A DNA stretch of 64,000 nt, taken from the NCBI GenBank assembly GCA_034440495.1, contig JAWXCE010000039.1:5526-69525 (forward strand), written 5' to 3'. Below the pieces are notes generated by a model. It did no database searches. It was not told where the DNA came from and saw only the letters and a program-made list of their open reading frames with translations. Source of the stretch: JAWXCE01 sp034440495 (lineage in GTDB: Bacteria > Pseudomonadota > Alphaproteobacteria > Rhizobiales > Rhodomicrobiaceae). The position numbers and the translations under genes are program-made. This document shows, piece by piece, positions 1-8,658 of this stretch (position 1 is its first letter; the number at the start of each line of letters is the position of its first letter).

Positions 1-1668
1 TGCTTCGCTGTTCGTACAAATTATTGCCCTTATCACGCCAATTTTCTTTCAGTTGGTCATTGATAAGGTGCTGGTGCATGACGGCCTCTCCACCTTGCAT
101 GTCCTGGTAATCGGGCTCGCCGCCGTTTCGATTTTCGAGACATTCTTGAGCGCGCTGCGGGCGCATATGCTCGCCCATACAGCTGCTAAAGTCGACGTGA
201 CGCTTGGCTCGAAGCTGTTCGACCATTTGATGGGGCTGCCGATCAGTTACTTTGAATCGCGCCAGACGGGCCAATCCGTCGCCCGTGTGCGTGAGCTTGA
301 AAACATCCGTAGTTTCCTGATGGGGTCCGCACTTACTTCCGTTCTAGACGTGCTGTTCGCCTTCGTCATGTTCGCGGTGATGTGGATGTATAGCCCCGCG
401 CTGACGCTTATCGTACACGCTTCAGTGCCAGTTTACGTAATACTCTCCATAGCAGTGACGCCGTCGCTGCGCCGCCGCATCGAGGAGAAGTTCTCGCGCG
501 GCGCGGAAAACCAGACATTTCTGGTTGAATCCATTGTCGGCGTCGAGACACTGAAGGCTATGGGCGTCGAGCCACAAATGCAGCGACGCTGGGAGGATCA
601 GTTAGCAGGCTATGTGTCGGCCAATTTCCGGGCGGTGACGCTTGCCAATCTTGCCAACCACGCAACGCAACTGATCAACAAGGCCGTCACCGTGGGCACG
701 CTGTGGTATGGCGCGTCGCTGGTCATGGCGGAGGCGCTGACGGTAGGCGAACTCATTGCCTTCAACATGCTCGCTGGGCGTGTTGCCGCGCCTGTGCTCC
801 GGCTCGCCTCGCTGTGGCAGGATTTCCAACAGGTGCGAGTGTCGGTCGACCGGCTTGGGGATATTCTCAACACGCCGACCGAATCGAAAACCGGCGCCAT
901 CCCTAGCATTTTGAAATCTATTGGCGGACGCGTCGTCTTCGATCACGTCACCTTCCGCTATCAGCCGGGCGGCCCGGAAATCCTCACCGACCTATCCTTG
1001 GCGGTGGAGCCCGGAGAGGTCATCGGCGTCGTCGGGCCGTCCGGCTCCGGCAAATCGACGCTCGCCAAGCTTATCCAGAAACTGCATGTGCCCGAGCGCG
1101 GGCGCGTACTGATTGACGGCGTCGATCTCGCCATGGCCGATCCCCGTTGGTTGGCCGCCAGATTGGCGTGGTGCTGCAGGAGAACATCCTGTTCAACCGG
1201 TCGGTTCGCGACAACATCGCCCTTGCCGACCCGGCGATGCCGTTTGAGCGCGTGGTGGAGGCCGCCAAACTGTCCGGGGCGCACGAGTTCATCCTCAAAC
1301 TACCAAAGGGCTACGACGCCATCCTGGAGGAGCGCGGCTCGAACCTGTCCGGCGGCCAGCGGCAGAGGGTAGCGATCGCGCCGGCACTGGTCGCCAATCC
1401 GCGCATCCTCATCTTTGACGAGGCGACGAGCGCCCTCGATTACGAATCTGAATATGTCATCCAGCAAAATATGGCGCGCATGACCAAGGGACGGACGGTG
1501 TTCATCATTGCGCACCGGCTGGCGGCGATCCGCTCCGCCAACCGTATCGCGACCGTTGAAGCGGGGCGCATGACCGAACTGGGCACGCATGACGAACTAC
1601 TGCGTCTAAATGGGCGCTACGCAGCGCTGTGGCGCCTACAAACCGTGAATTTAGGGGCGGCGGAGTAA
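1..1668 (+). pseudogene. HlyB-like type I secretion ABC transporter, 5'-truncated by window edge and frameshifted
   Basis: This would be the inner-membrane permease/ATPase of a type I secretion system. The reading frame is open from base 3 (before the ATG at 53), so the gene starts outside the window. The transmembrane region matches the HlyB/RTX class (motif ENIRSFL, then GAENQTFLVESIVG). Walker A is GPSGSGKST near base 1035. At about 1150-1160 the frame changes: the first frame runs to 1372 with nonsense, while LSGGQRQR, the Walker B ILIFDEATSALD and the switch His (IIAHRL) are in the frame ending at 1668. One missing base in the TTGG/CCGCC stretch would restore WL-RQIGVV. The residue after RVAIA is Pro where Arg is usual. 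Decay or a sequencing error are both possible; the truncated partner gene favours decay. Confidence 0.85.
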
Positions 1669-2264
1669 TGTTCGGCTCTTTGTGGCATTACGGCAAGGTG
1701 GCGCGCGCGGCGCTGAAAGACGAAAAGGAGCGCGGCGCTAAGCCGAGCCTGCGCCGCGATGAGCGCGAGTTCCAGGCAGCTGCCATCGAGATCCTAGAAA
1801 CGCCGCCCTCTCCAACCGGGCGCTTACTGGGCGCGTCGCTGATTGGGTTCTTCCTGCTGGCTCTAGCGTGGTCGATTATCGGGCGGCTGGATATTCATGC
1901 GGTGCTGGAGGGCAAGGTGACGCCGATTGGTCAGGTGAAAGTGATTGAGCCGTTGATTACCGGCACGGTCAAGACTATCGCCGTGCGTCAGGGCGAGACG
2001 GTGCGCGAGGGCGATCTGCTGGTCGAGCTGGACCCGACTGAGCAAACTGCCGACCGGACGCGGCTGGAAGAGGACGTGCTGATCTCGGAAGCCTCGTCGT
2101 TGCGCCTGCGCGCCGCCATCCATGCCATTGCGAAGGGTGCCCCCATCGAAGGCGCGGTGCTCGAGCTGTCGCCCAAAACGCCGCCCGCTGCCGCAGAGTT
2201 GCAGAAAAGCCTGTTCCGGCAAACCCTGGCGGCGTTTGACGCCGAGCGTCATCAACATGGATGA
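1668..2264 (+). pseudogene. HlyD-family membrane fusion protein, C-terminally truncated
   Basis: This is the periplasmic adaptor of the same type I secretion system. The ATG at 1668 overlaps the stop of the upstream ATPase (TAATG), so the pair was translationally coupled. It encodes about 198 residues: a cytoplasmic N-terminus, one membrane helix around residues 50-70 (LIGFFLLALAWSII), and the start of the barrel-sandwich/lipoyl region (GTVKTIAVRQGETVREGD). HlyD proteins are normally over 400 residues. Here the frame ends soon after FRQTLAAFDAER, just where the long coiled-coil hairpin should begin. I found no continuation in the other frames downstream, so this is a truncation rather than a simple frameshift. 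The system is unlikely to work. Confidence 0.8.
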
Positions 2265-2567
2265 ATGGCGCTGCACCGGCGCCGCCCGCGTTTGCACCAA
2301 GGGAGCCAGGCTAAGTCCTCGTGTTGCCGCCCGCCCTTCTGCCGGTTCGCCACGTATTCGTTCCCCTGAAAAAGCTCAGACAGCAGTCAAACCGCTCGCG
2401 CCCGGGATCAGTGCTCCAACGCGTGATGATCTGCGGTAAAAATGGCCGCTCGCCGAACCTCTTGGAATACCTGTTGCGGATCATAATTTGAGGCCTGATG
2501 GTATTCCGGCAGCGACGCGAGGTGCGCGAGGCGGGCGCGGCGCAGGCTGCATGAAAGGCGGACGGTT
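2265..2567 (+). other. Intergenic scar between the broken secretion operon and mrp
   Basis: No convincing gene is present in these 303 bases. The rest of hlyD is missing here, so the segment probably contains the breakpoint of the deletion that removed it. Short open frames on either strand show no recognisable motif. The mrp promoter must lie in the second half. Confidence 0.5.
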
Positions 2568-3638
2568 ATGGTTACGAAGGAGCGGGTTTTAGAAACTCTG
2601 AAGAATGTCAAAGGCCCCGGCGGTGTCCCGGATATCGTGTCGCTCGGCCTTGTCTCGGAAATCGTCATTAACGCGGGCAAGGTTTACTTCTCGCTTTACG
2701 CCTCGCCGCAGAACGCCAAAAGCCTGGAGCCCGTGCGCTTCGCCGCCGAGCAGGTGGTGCGCTCGATGTCCGGCGTGAGTGGCGCGACGGTAACGCTGAC
2801 CGCCGACAAGGGAGCGATGCCAGCCGCGCCGGGCAAGGGCGTCGGCGGCGTCAAGCGCATCATCGCGGTCGCGTCTGGCAAGGGCGGCGTCGGCAAATCC
2901 ACGACGGCCGTCAATCTGGCGCTGGCGTTTCAGGCAAATGGTCTCAGCGTTGGCATTATGGACGCGGACATCTACGGCCCGTCCGTGCCAAAGCTGATGC
3001 GGCTCAAAGGCAAGCCGGAGTTGATCGGCCCTAACACGATCAAACCGATGGAAAATTACGGGCTGAAAGTCATGTCCATCGGCTTTCTGCTGGAGGATGA
3101 AAGCCCCATCGTTTGGCGTGGGCCGATGGTCGGCTCGGCCGTGACGCAAATGCTGACGGATGTGGCATGGGGCGAACTCGATCTGCTTGTGGTCGATATG
3201 CCGCCCGGTACGGGCGATGCGCAGTTGACGCTGAGCCAGAAAGTGCCGCTCGCTGGCGCCATTATTGTATCGACGCCGCAGGATCTGGCGCTGATCGACG
3301 CGCGTAAGGGGCTGGCGATGTTTCGCAAGGTGAACGTGCCCGTGCTCGGCATCATCGAGAATATGAGCTATTTCCTTTGCCCGTCCTGTGGCCACCGCTC
3401 CGATATTTTCGGCCATGGCGGCGCGCGGGCGGAGGCGGAGCGGCTGGGCGCGCCATTCCTCGGCGAGGTGCCGCTGCATATGGATATCCGCGAGAAGTCC
3501 GACGCCGGGCTGCCCCTTGTCGCGACCGACCCCGGCTCGGTTCACGCCAAGCTCTACCGTGAGATTGCCGCCGCAGCCTGGCGTCAGGCCGAGGGCGCGG
3601 GCGCGCAACGGACGGCGCCAAAGATCGTGTTCGATTAA
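2568..3638 (+). CDS. mrp: Mrp/ApbC-family iron-sulfur cluster carrier ATPase
   Basis: The product is a cytoplasmic P-loop scaffold that binds and transfers [4Fe-4S] clusters to apoproteins. The 356 residues are typical of the family. Residues 1-80 form the MIP18/DUF59 domain. The deviant Walker A GKGGVGKS is at residues 104-111, followed by the MRP signature region (DADIYGPSVP) and VVDMPPGTGDAQLTL. The cluster-binding CxxC is CPSC, near residue 270 in YFLCPSCGH. The start ATG at 2568 gives a full DUF59 domain. The gene stands alone: upstream is a decayed secretion operon, downstream an unrelated lipoprotein. The family assignment is secure; the client proteins cannot be told from sequence. 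Confidence 0.95.
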   Translation: MVTKERVLETLKNVKGPGGVPDIVSLGLVSEIVINAGKVYFSLYASPQNAKSLEPVRFAAEQVVRSMSGVSGATVTLTADKGAMPAAPGKGVGGVKRIIAVASGKGGVGKSTTAVNLALAFQANGLSVGIMDADIYGPSVPKLMRLKGKPELIGPNTIKPMENYGLKVMSIGFLLEDESPIVWRGPMVGSAVTQMLTDVAWGELDLLVVDMPPGTGDAQLTLSQKVPLAGAIIVSTPQDLALIDARKGLAMFRKVNVPVLGIIENMSYFLCPSCGHRSDIFGHGGARAEAERLGAPFLGEVPLHMDIREKSDAGLPLVATDPGSVHAKLYREIAAAAWRQAEGAGAQRTAPKIVFD

Positions 3639-3729
3639 TCACAGTTCAAAATTATGATAATCGAGTTGCGAATCATCTGAAAAGCGCCGCCTTCTCGCTG
3701 CATCCATTTAAACACATGGAGGTGCGGTT

Positions 3730-4200
3730 ATGATCTGGACAGCGTCTGTAGCGAGATTGTCAGCGCTTTGCGTCGTGGTCTTGCTCACGGCCTGTGCCTC
3801 TGGCGGTGGCCGCAGTGACACGGATCGAATGTTCCTGACCGCAGCCGCGAGCTGGGACTCAAACCGTGACAACACCGTGACATGCGACGAGTGGAAAGCT
3901 TACGCGGGATCGATTTTCGACGGCGCTGATCGAAACAAGGCTGGAGCGGTCACACCCGCCGAGTTCAAGACTCTGGAAGCCAACGACCGCATGTTCAGCG
4001 TCGCCGATTTCAAATATTTCGACACGAATGGCAACGGCCGGGTGGAGCGGGCGGAATTTGTCGACCGGCCGAACCCCGCCTTCCAGATCGCCGATGGAGA
4101 CAAGGATTGCCGTCTTACTACTATTGAAACGACGGCGGCGCGTAATTTGGGCACTCCGAAGGCAGCCTGGACTGGACCCCCGGCGCCAACCGGCTACTAG
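3730..4200 (+). CDS. Lipoprotein with EF-hand-like calcium-binding motifs
   Basis: The 156-residue product begins with a lipoprotein signal peptide ending in the lipobox LLTAC (Cys22), so it is probably anchored in the envelope. The mature part holds four Asp-rich loops of EF-hand type: DSNRDNTVTCDEW, DGADRNKAGAVTPAEF, DTNGNGRVERAEF and DGDKDCRLT. The third is closest to the canonical 12-residue loop. Pairing of such loops suggests calcium binding in the periplasm, which is inference from motif only. It is preceded by a good ribosome site (GGAGG at about 3719) and has its own short intergenic region. No partner gene suggests a pathway, and no specific function is assigned. Confidence 0.8.
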   Translation: MIWTASVARLSALCVVVLLTACASGGGRSDTDRMFLTAAASWDSNRDNTVTCDEWKAYAGSIFDGADRNKAGAVTPAEFKTLEANDRMFSVADFKYFDTNGNGRVERAEFVDRPNPAFQIADGDKDCRLTTIETTAARNLGTPKAAWTGPPAPTGY

Positions 4201-4349
4201 TCGTTTCAGATAATAAATGCGAATGTGCTTAAGGTTTTAGCTAAAAGTTCACGGATTTAGCTGAGGCGCTGGCTCCGAGCGCGGCAAACAAAACAATAAG
4301 AATGGAAAATATCGAACTCCGCACAGCATAAACACACACTGACAAAAAA

Positions 4350-5375
4350 CTAACCGCCCGTGACGCTCATATGCCGCCCTACGGCCGGCTTTTTGCTACG
4401 CCGATCGATAATGAAATCATGTCCCTTCGGCTTACGCAAAATCGCCTCGTCGATGGCGGCGCTGAGCAATGCGTCGTCTGCGCTGGCCCGCAGTGGCGCG
4501 CGCAAATCCGCTGCGTCGTCCTGGCCAAGGCACATATACAGCGTCCCCGTGCAGGTGACGCGCACTCGGTTGCAGCTTTCGCAGAAATTGTGCGTCAGCG
4601 GCGTGATAAAGCCGATGCGGCCGCCGGTCTCCGTCACCTCCACATAGCGGGCGGGGCCGCCGGTGCGGTAGGGGATGTCGGCGAGCGTCCACTTGTCCAT
4701 CATCCGCGCACGAACGATAGAGAGCGGCAAGTATTGATCGGTTCGGTCGCCGTCGATGTCGCCCATCGGCATGGTCTCGATGATGGTCAAATCCATGCCG
4801 CGCCCGTGCGCCCAAGCGATCATGTCGTCAAATTCGAACTCGTTAAAGTCTTTAAGCGCGACCGCGTTAAGCTTGATTTTCAGGCCCGCCGCCTGCGCCG
4901 CGTCGATACCCTCCATGACTTGCGCGAAATCGCCCCAGCGCGTGATCGCCTTGAACTTGTCCGGGTTGAGCGTATCCAGCGAAACATTGATGCGCCGTAC
5001 GCCTGCATCCACTAGCTCGCCCGCGAAGCGCTTGAGCTGACTGCCATTCGTGGTCAGCGTGATTTCCTCAAGCGGGCCACCTAGATGCCGCGAAAGCGAC
5101 CGCACCAGCCACATGATATTCTTGCGCACCAGCGGCTCGCCGCCCGTCAGCCGCAGCTTGCGCACGCCCTTTGCGACGAAAGCCGAGCACAGCCGGTCAA
5201 GCTCCTCCAGCGTGAGCAGATCAGCCTTGGGCAAAAACGTCATATTTTCGGCCATGCAGTAAACGCAGCGAAAATCGCAGCGATCCGTCACCGAGACCCG
5301 CAAATAGCTCACATGGCGCCCGAACGGGTCGATCATCGGCGCTTGCGTAAGGGCTTCTGTCTGGGTGAACTGCAT
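4350..5375 (-). CDS. moaA: GTP 3',8-cyclase MoaA (molybdenum cofactor biosynthesis)
   Basis: This radical-SAM enzyme converts GTP to 3',8-cyclo-7,8-dihydro-GTP, the first step of molybdopterin synthesis (with MoaC). The N-terminal radical-SAM motif is CDFRCVYC, a CxxxCxxC. The second [4Fe-4S] site is the C-terminal CESCNRVRVTCTG with a further Cys in MCLGQ. The protein ends in Gly-Gly (SVTGG), as MoaA requires for activity. At 341 residues the length is normal. No other moa, moe or mob gene is nearby, so the pathway is dispersed. The gene is transcribed away from the SMR transporter across a 130-base gap that must hold both promoters. I see no Moco riboswitch fold in that gap. Confidence 0.96.
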   Translation of the reverse strand: MQFTQTEALTQAPMIDPFGRHVSYLRVSVTDRCDFRCVYCMAENMTFLPKADLLTLEELDRLCSAFVAKGVRKLRLTGGEPLVRKNIMWLVRSLSRHLGGPLEEITLTTNGSQLKRFAGELVDAGVRRINVSLDTLNPDKFKAITRWGDFAQVMEGIDAAQAAGLKIKLNAVALKDFNEFEFDDMIAWAHGRGMDLTIIETMPMGDIDGDRTDQYLPLSIVRARMMDKWTLADIPYRTGGPARYVEVTETGGRIGFITPLTHNFCESCNRVRVTCTGTLYMCLGQDDAADLRAPLRASADDALLSAAIDEAILRKPKGHDFIIDRRSKKPAVGRHMSVTGG

Positions 5376-5509
5376 CAGTTTCTTTCCATACTTGGTACCA
5401 ATATTATATAGCCTCTCGGAGGTGGCCCGCGTAGCACCTTACTCTCAAATTGTAGCATATCCAGTCAAGACAAGTGACAGCGCGAACCAACGACTATGGA
5501 GCAGGCGAC

Positions 5510-5827
5510 GTGGGATGGATTTATCTACTGGCGGCCGGCCTTTTCGAGATCGGCTTCACCACGGCGTTTCGATACACGGACGGCTTCTCGCGACTTGTGC
5601 CGGTCGCAATATTCGTTGCGTGCATTATCGCCAGTTTCATCCTGTTCGATCGTGCGGTGCAGACCATCCCTGTCAGCACGGCTTACGCGGTGTGGGCCAG
5701 CATCGGCGCGGTCGGCACCGTGATTTTGGGCATCGTCGTGTTCGGCGAGCCAGCGACTTTCTGGCGCGTGTTTTTTATCGGCATGCTCATCGGATCAATC
5801 GTCGGTTTAAAGTTGGTGTCGAGTTAA
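5510..5827 (+). CDS. Small multidrug resistance (SMR) family transporter, SugE/Gdx-like
   Basis: This is a four-helix inner-membrane proton antiporter of about 105 residues. I chose the GTG at 5510 because it yields the conserved start (M)GWIYLLAAGLFEIGF, has GGAG 9 bases upstream, and gives the family length; the frame is open further upstream to a GTG at 5474. The essential membrane Glu is at residue 13 (GLFEIG). The signature YAVWASIGAVGTVILGI and FGEP follow. SugE/Gdx proteins export guanidinium, whereas EmrE-like ones export aromatic cations. The sequence cannot settle which substrate is used here. No guanidine riboswitch was recognised upstream. It is monocistronic. Confidence 0.88.
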   Translation: MGWIYLLAAGLFEIGFTTAFRYTDGFSRLVPVAIFVACIIASFILFDRAVQTIPVSTAYAVWASIGAVGTVILGIVVFGEPATFWRVFFIGMLIGSIVGLKLVSS

Positions 5828-5925
5828 CCAGCCGTATCTCAAATCCGAGATGAACAAAGGCCGGCGCACTCTCATACGGTTGCGCAATGATGTTTCGGCG
5901 CGGCGTCGCATCCAAGCCACCCGCC

Positions 5926-5975
5926 TAGAGCCGTTCCTGAAAAGTGTTAGCGGTTTTCGGACGAGAACGGCTCTA
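5926..5975. repeat. REP-like palindromic element 1
   Basis: Perfect 11-base inverted arms (TAGAGCCGTTC at 5926-5936 and GAACGGCTCTA at 5965-5975) enclose an inner GAAAA/TTTTC pair. The layout resembles the short interspersed palindromes common between genes in Hyphomicrobiales. It lies between the SMR gene and the lipid kinase gene. Confidence 0.7.
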
Positions 5976-5983
5976 ATTATAAG

Positions 5984-6037
5984 TCTAGAGCTGATTCACC
6001 CAGTTAACTGACTCAATCAAATCGGGATCAGGTCTAA
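5984..6037. repeat. REP-like palindromic element 2
   Basis: A second imperfect palindrome follows element 1 after 8 bases. The outer arms are TAGAGCTGAT and ATCAGGTCTA, and there is an inner CAGTTAACTG. The two elements together fill most of the 300-base gap before the lipid kinase gene. Confidence 0.55.
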
Positions 6038-6128
6038 GTCTTTCGCGTGTGGAACCGGCGCGAATGGAGTGCGTTATGGGCGATGCGCGAGCAAACCACT
6101 GTCTCCTTTAATCTTTGGAATTCCGGAC

Positions 6129-7079
6129 ATGCTACACCCTGACTTACAAAGCGTCTCGCTTGCCCCGAACACCGTACTTGGCCGCACGCATGTCATTATC
6201 AATGCGAGAGCGGGCGCGGCGCTCGATGAAGACGCCGGAAGCATGCAATCATATATCGAGGAACAGTTAGGCGGCGCTGCGTCCTCGCTGAAAGTCGAAA
6301 CTGTTGAGCCTGACGACATTGTGGCGCGCCTGAAGGCTGCGGTGGCGGACGGTTGCGAAACGCTCATCATTGCAGGCGGCGACGGCAGCATTTGCGCGGC
6401 CGCCAATGCCGTCATCGGAACGGAGGTCCAGCTTGGCGTCATTCCGTTGGGCACGGCAAATCTGATGGCTCGCGACCTTGGCATACCCGTTACATACCGG
6501 GAGGCGGTCGATGCGTTGCTGGACGCTTCCCCGACGCCTGTAGATGTTGCCAAGGTGAATGGCCGCGTCTTTCTTTGCAGCTCGCTGCTTGGACTTCCCT
6601 CCGCTCTGCCCAGGCAGCGCCAGGAAATACGGGGCGGCAACATCTTTCAGCGCCTTAGCGGCTATCTGGCTATGGCTGGCACGATATGGCGTCACACCCG
6701 CAGTTTCCGCGTTCGGCTCGACGATGGCAGCGGTGTCCGCCCGGTGAAGATGCAAATGGCCATTATTTCAAACAACCCCTACGACGACACCAAGCTGCTC
6801 AATCTGACCCGCCCATCCATAGCGACGGGACAACTTGGCCTGTATGTCATGAAACATCAGAGCACGGCGGCGGCGTTCTGGTCGCTGGTGAGGGCGTTAG
6901 CTGGTTCGAAGCCACACGACCCAGATTTTGAGCGCAGCACACCTACACGGGTTGTCATCGAGGCGGTGACAAGATCGCATTTTGAGCTGTCGAATGATGG
7001 GGAAATCGAGAAATTCGACTCTCCGCTGACCTTTGAAATTGTTCCAGCCGCACTTAAAATGCTAGCGCCACTCCGCTAG
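6129..7079 (+). CDS. Diacylglycerol/lipid kinase family protein
   Basis: The product (316 residues from the ATG at 6129; the frame is open further upstream) is a DAGK-catalytic-domain protein of the YegS/BmrU type, expected to phosphorylate a lipid diol with ATP. The nucleotide-binding signature GGDGSICAAANAVIG is followed by the usual GVIPLGTANLMARDLGIP. The C-terminal beta domain ends near ISNDGEIEKFDSPLTFEI, matching the family's D-G-E region. The gene converges with the anti-sigma gene, and the two stop codons overlap at 7076-7079. The lipid substrate cannot be predicted. A start upstream at 6069 is less likely, because the extra residues resemble no family member. Confidence 0.87.
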   Translation: MLHPDLQSVSLAPNTVLGRTHVIINARAGAALDEDAGSMQSYIEEQLGGAASSLKVETVEPDDIVARLKAAVADGCETLIIAGGDGSICAAANAVIGTEVQLGVIPLGTANLMARDLGIPVTYREAVDALLDASPTPVDVAKVNGRVFLCSSLLGLPSALPRQRQEIRGGNIFQRLSGYLAMAGTIWRHTRSFRVRLDDGSGVRPVKMQMAIISNNPYDDTKLLNLTRPSIATGQLGLYVMKHQSTAAAFWSLVRALAGSKPHDPDFERSTPTRVVIEAVTRSHFELSNDGEIEKFDSPLTFEIVPAALKMLAPLR

Positions 7080-7795
7080 AGCGTGTCAGCCGTTAAACCC
7101 TTCATTAAGATAGGTCCGGTAGGGCGCCCGGTGGGCGATCCAGTTTCAGGCTCAAGCGTAATCTCGAAAAGCTGGCCAGAACCGGGCGTCGGTAGTTGAC
7201 CCAGATCAAGCCTGAGCGTGCGCGCCTGATCCAGCAAACCGACGGAAATTGGACCTTCGACGTCGTTGCGTTTCGTCCAGACCTGAAGCGCTCTGCCGCG
7301 CGGCACGTTGATCTGCTGCAATGGGATTAACCGCACGCTACCATCCGCCAGCGCCTCAACAATGGCCCCGGGCTTGCCATCGTCCTGCTGCAGCACGGCG
7401 ACCATGATAGCGGGCGATGGCGTCTGCAAAATCTGCGCAGTAAGGCCGAAGACGAGGAGCAGGGACGCAGCTCCCGCCGCCAAAGCCGTCCACCGCCAGA
7501 GAGGCAAATTCTGCCACAACGAGTTCGTGTTGCTTGTGCGGTGACGTATAGGCGCTGCCTCCGGACGAAACTGCATCACGCTTTCCTCAACCCGCCGCCA
7601 GAGTCCGGCGGACGGCGAGAATGGTAGGACGGTCATGTCAAGTTCAGTGAAATGCTGACGCCAATGACGCACGCAGGAGAACAGGACAGGATCGTCCTCC
7701 ATCATCTCTTCGATGCGCGCGCTATGCGCTTCCAGCAGCCCCACCGCGTATTCCATGGCGAGCGCGTCTCTGTCTTCAGGAGCAGGGGACATCAT
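7076..7795 (-). CDS. RskA-like anti-sigma factor
   Basis: This is a membrane-anchored anti-sigma factor, about 239 residues. The ATG at 7795 overlaps the stop of the upstream sigma factor gene (ATGA), so the two are translationally coupled; the frame is open further upstream but that part would lie inside the sigma gene. The cytoplasmic N-terminus (residues 1-110) is the expected sigma-binding part. One membrane helix follows near residues 125-147 (WTALAAGAASLLLVFGLTA), then an extracytoplasmic RskA-type domain with QVWTKRNDVEGPISVGLLD. I see no HxxxCxxC zinc motif, so this is not the ZAS class. It probably holds the sigma factor inactive until an envelope signal triggers proteolysis; that is family knowledge, not shown here. 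Confidence 0.85.
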   Translation of the reverse strand: MMSPAPEDRDALAMEYAVGLLEAHSARIEEMMEDDPVLFSCVRHWRQHFTELDMTVLPFSPSAGLWRRVEESVMQFRPEAAPIRHRTSNTNSLWQNLPLWRWTALAAGAASLLLVFGLTAQILQTPSPAIMVAVLQQDDGKPGAIVEALADGSVRLIPLQQINVPRGRALQVWTKRNDVEGPISVGLLDQARTLRLDLGQLPTPGSGQLFEITLEPETGSPTGRPTGPILMKGLTADTL

Positions 7796-8484
7796 CCCAG
7801 ACACTCCTTCAGGGCTAGAAGTCCGCGGCGTATCCACGATTTCATGGTGCCAAGCGGCACGCCGAGCTTGCCTGCGAGTTCGCCGTGGCTGAGGCCGTGC
7901 ATGTAGGCAAGCACGATAGCGTTGCGTTTCGGCTCGTCTAGAGTTTGCAAACAGCGGCGCAAGGCGCTTGCGTCCGACATCCGGCTCATGGCGTCTTCGG
8001 GATTCTCATCTTCGGAGGTAAGACCGAATGATTCGAGATCGTCCGTAAAATCGATGCGATCCTCGCCGCGCAGCATGTTGAGCGCGCGGTTGCGCAGGAT
8101 TGCATACATCCAGCCGCGTCCGCCGCCCAAATCGGTATTAAAGCTTGCCGCTTTACTCCAGATGTTAACGAAGGCGTCGTGCACAGCGTCTTCCGCCAGA
8201 GACTGGCGTTTAAGAAGCCGCATCGCCACGCCGAGCATTCTGGGCGCCTCGACATCGTAAAGCGCTTTTAAAGCGCGGCTGTCACCGGAGGCGCAAGCGG
8301 TTAGCGCCGCATCGTAATCGAACGCAGCAGAGTAGGCGGGCTTTGAGAAAGATAACGACGGCTTCATCAGCGCCGCACTCTCGTTGGCGAGTTCACGCGA
8401 TATGAGGCGCGACGAATACACTGCCAGTGACGGCGTGTAAAGCGGTAGGCGCTTGTATCCCGAAATGGCCAGCGCAGTTTGCAT
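7792..8484 (-). CDS. ECF RNA polymerase sigma factor (RskA-partnered class)
   Basis: The product is an extracytoplasmic-function sigma factor of up to 230 residues. Region 2 contains DAVHDAFVNIWSKA and the -10 recognition segment GWMYAILRNRALNMLR. Region 4 has the helix-turn-helix LSHGELAGKLGVPLGTMKSWIRRG. ECF factors are usually 170-200 residues; the first 45 residues here look non-conserved, so translation may start at an internal Met (MKPSLSF). The gene is co-transcribed with its anti-sigma factor and divergent from a secreted DUF4394 protein. By analogy with SigK/RskA systems the operon probably autoregulates and controls the divergent gene; that link is inferred from position only. Confidence 0.9.
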   Translation of the reverse strand: MQTALAISGYKRLPLYTPSLAVYSSRLISRELANESAALMKPSLSFSKPAYSAAFDYDAALTACASGDSRALKALYDVEAPRMLGVAMRLLKRQSLAEDAVHDAFVNIWSKAASFNTDLGGGRGWMYAILRNRALNMLRGEDRIDFTDDLESFGLTSEDENPEDAMSRMSDASALRRCLQTLDEPKRNAIVLAYMHGLSHGELAGKLGVPLGTMKSWIRRGLLALKECLG

Positions 8485-8548
8485 GAAAAGGTGTCCAGTC
8501 GAGGGTCATTTACTTTGTATTGAATTGCTTACACGGCGGATATGCTGG

Positions 8549-8585
8549 CGGATGCATTCAAAAAAACTGCCGTCAACTGCATCCG
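8549..8585. promoter_or_regulatory. Inverted repeat in the divergent sigma/DUF4394 promoter region
   Basis: Perfect 8-base arms, CGGATGCA (8549-8556) and TGCATCCG (8578-8585), are separated by 21 bases and lie midway between the two divergent starts. A dimeric regulator, or an ECF promoter half-site present in both directions, would give this arrangement. The function is not proven. Confidence 0.45.
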
Positions 8586-8658
8586 GCCTTTTTGCAAATG
8601 GGTAACACTCAGGTCAGACGCACACTTAGCTGGCGTCATGCACCAAGGAGATATCATC

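Noticed and set aside
1140..1170. Programmed ribosomal frameshift in the HlyB-like gene
   Set aside because: No slippery heptamer or downstream structure is visible, and the partner HlyD gene is truncated, so decay is simpler.
2408..2680. 90-residue minus-strand frame over the mrp start
   Set aside because: Half lies antisense to the conserved DUF59 domain of mrp, and the rest shows no recognised motif.
5376..5510. Guanidine riboswitch before the SMR gene or Moco riboswitch before moaA
   Set aside because: The 130-base gap shows neither the repeated ACGR loops of mini-ykkC nor a Moco-type multistem fold.
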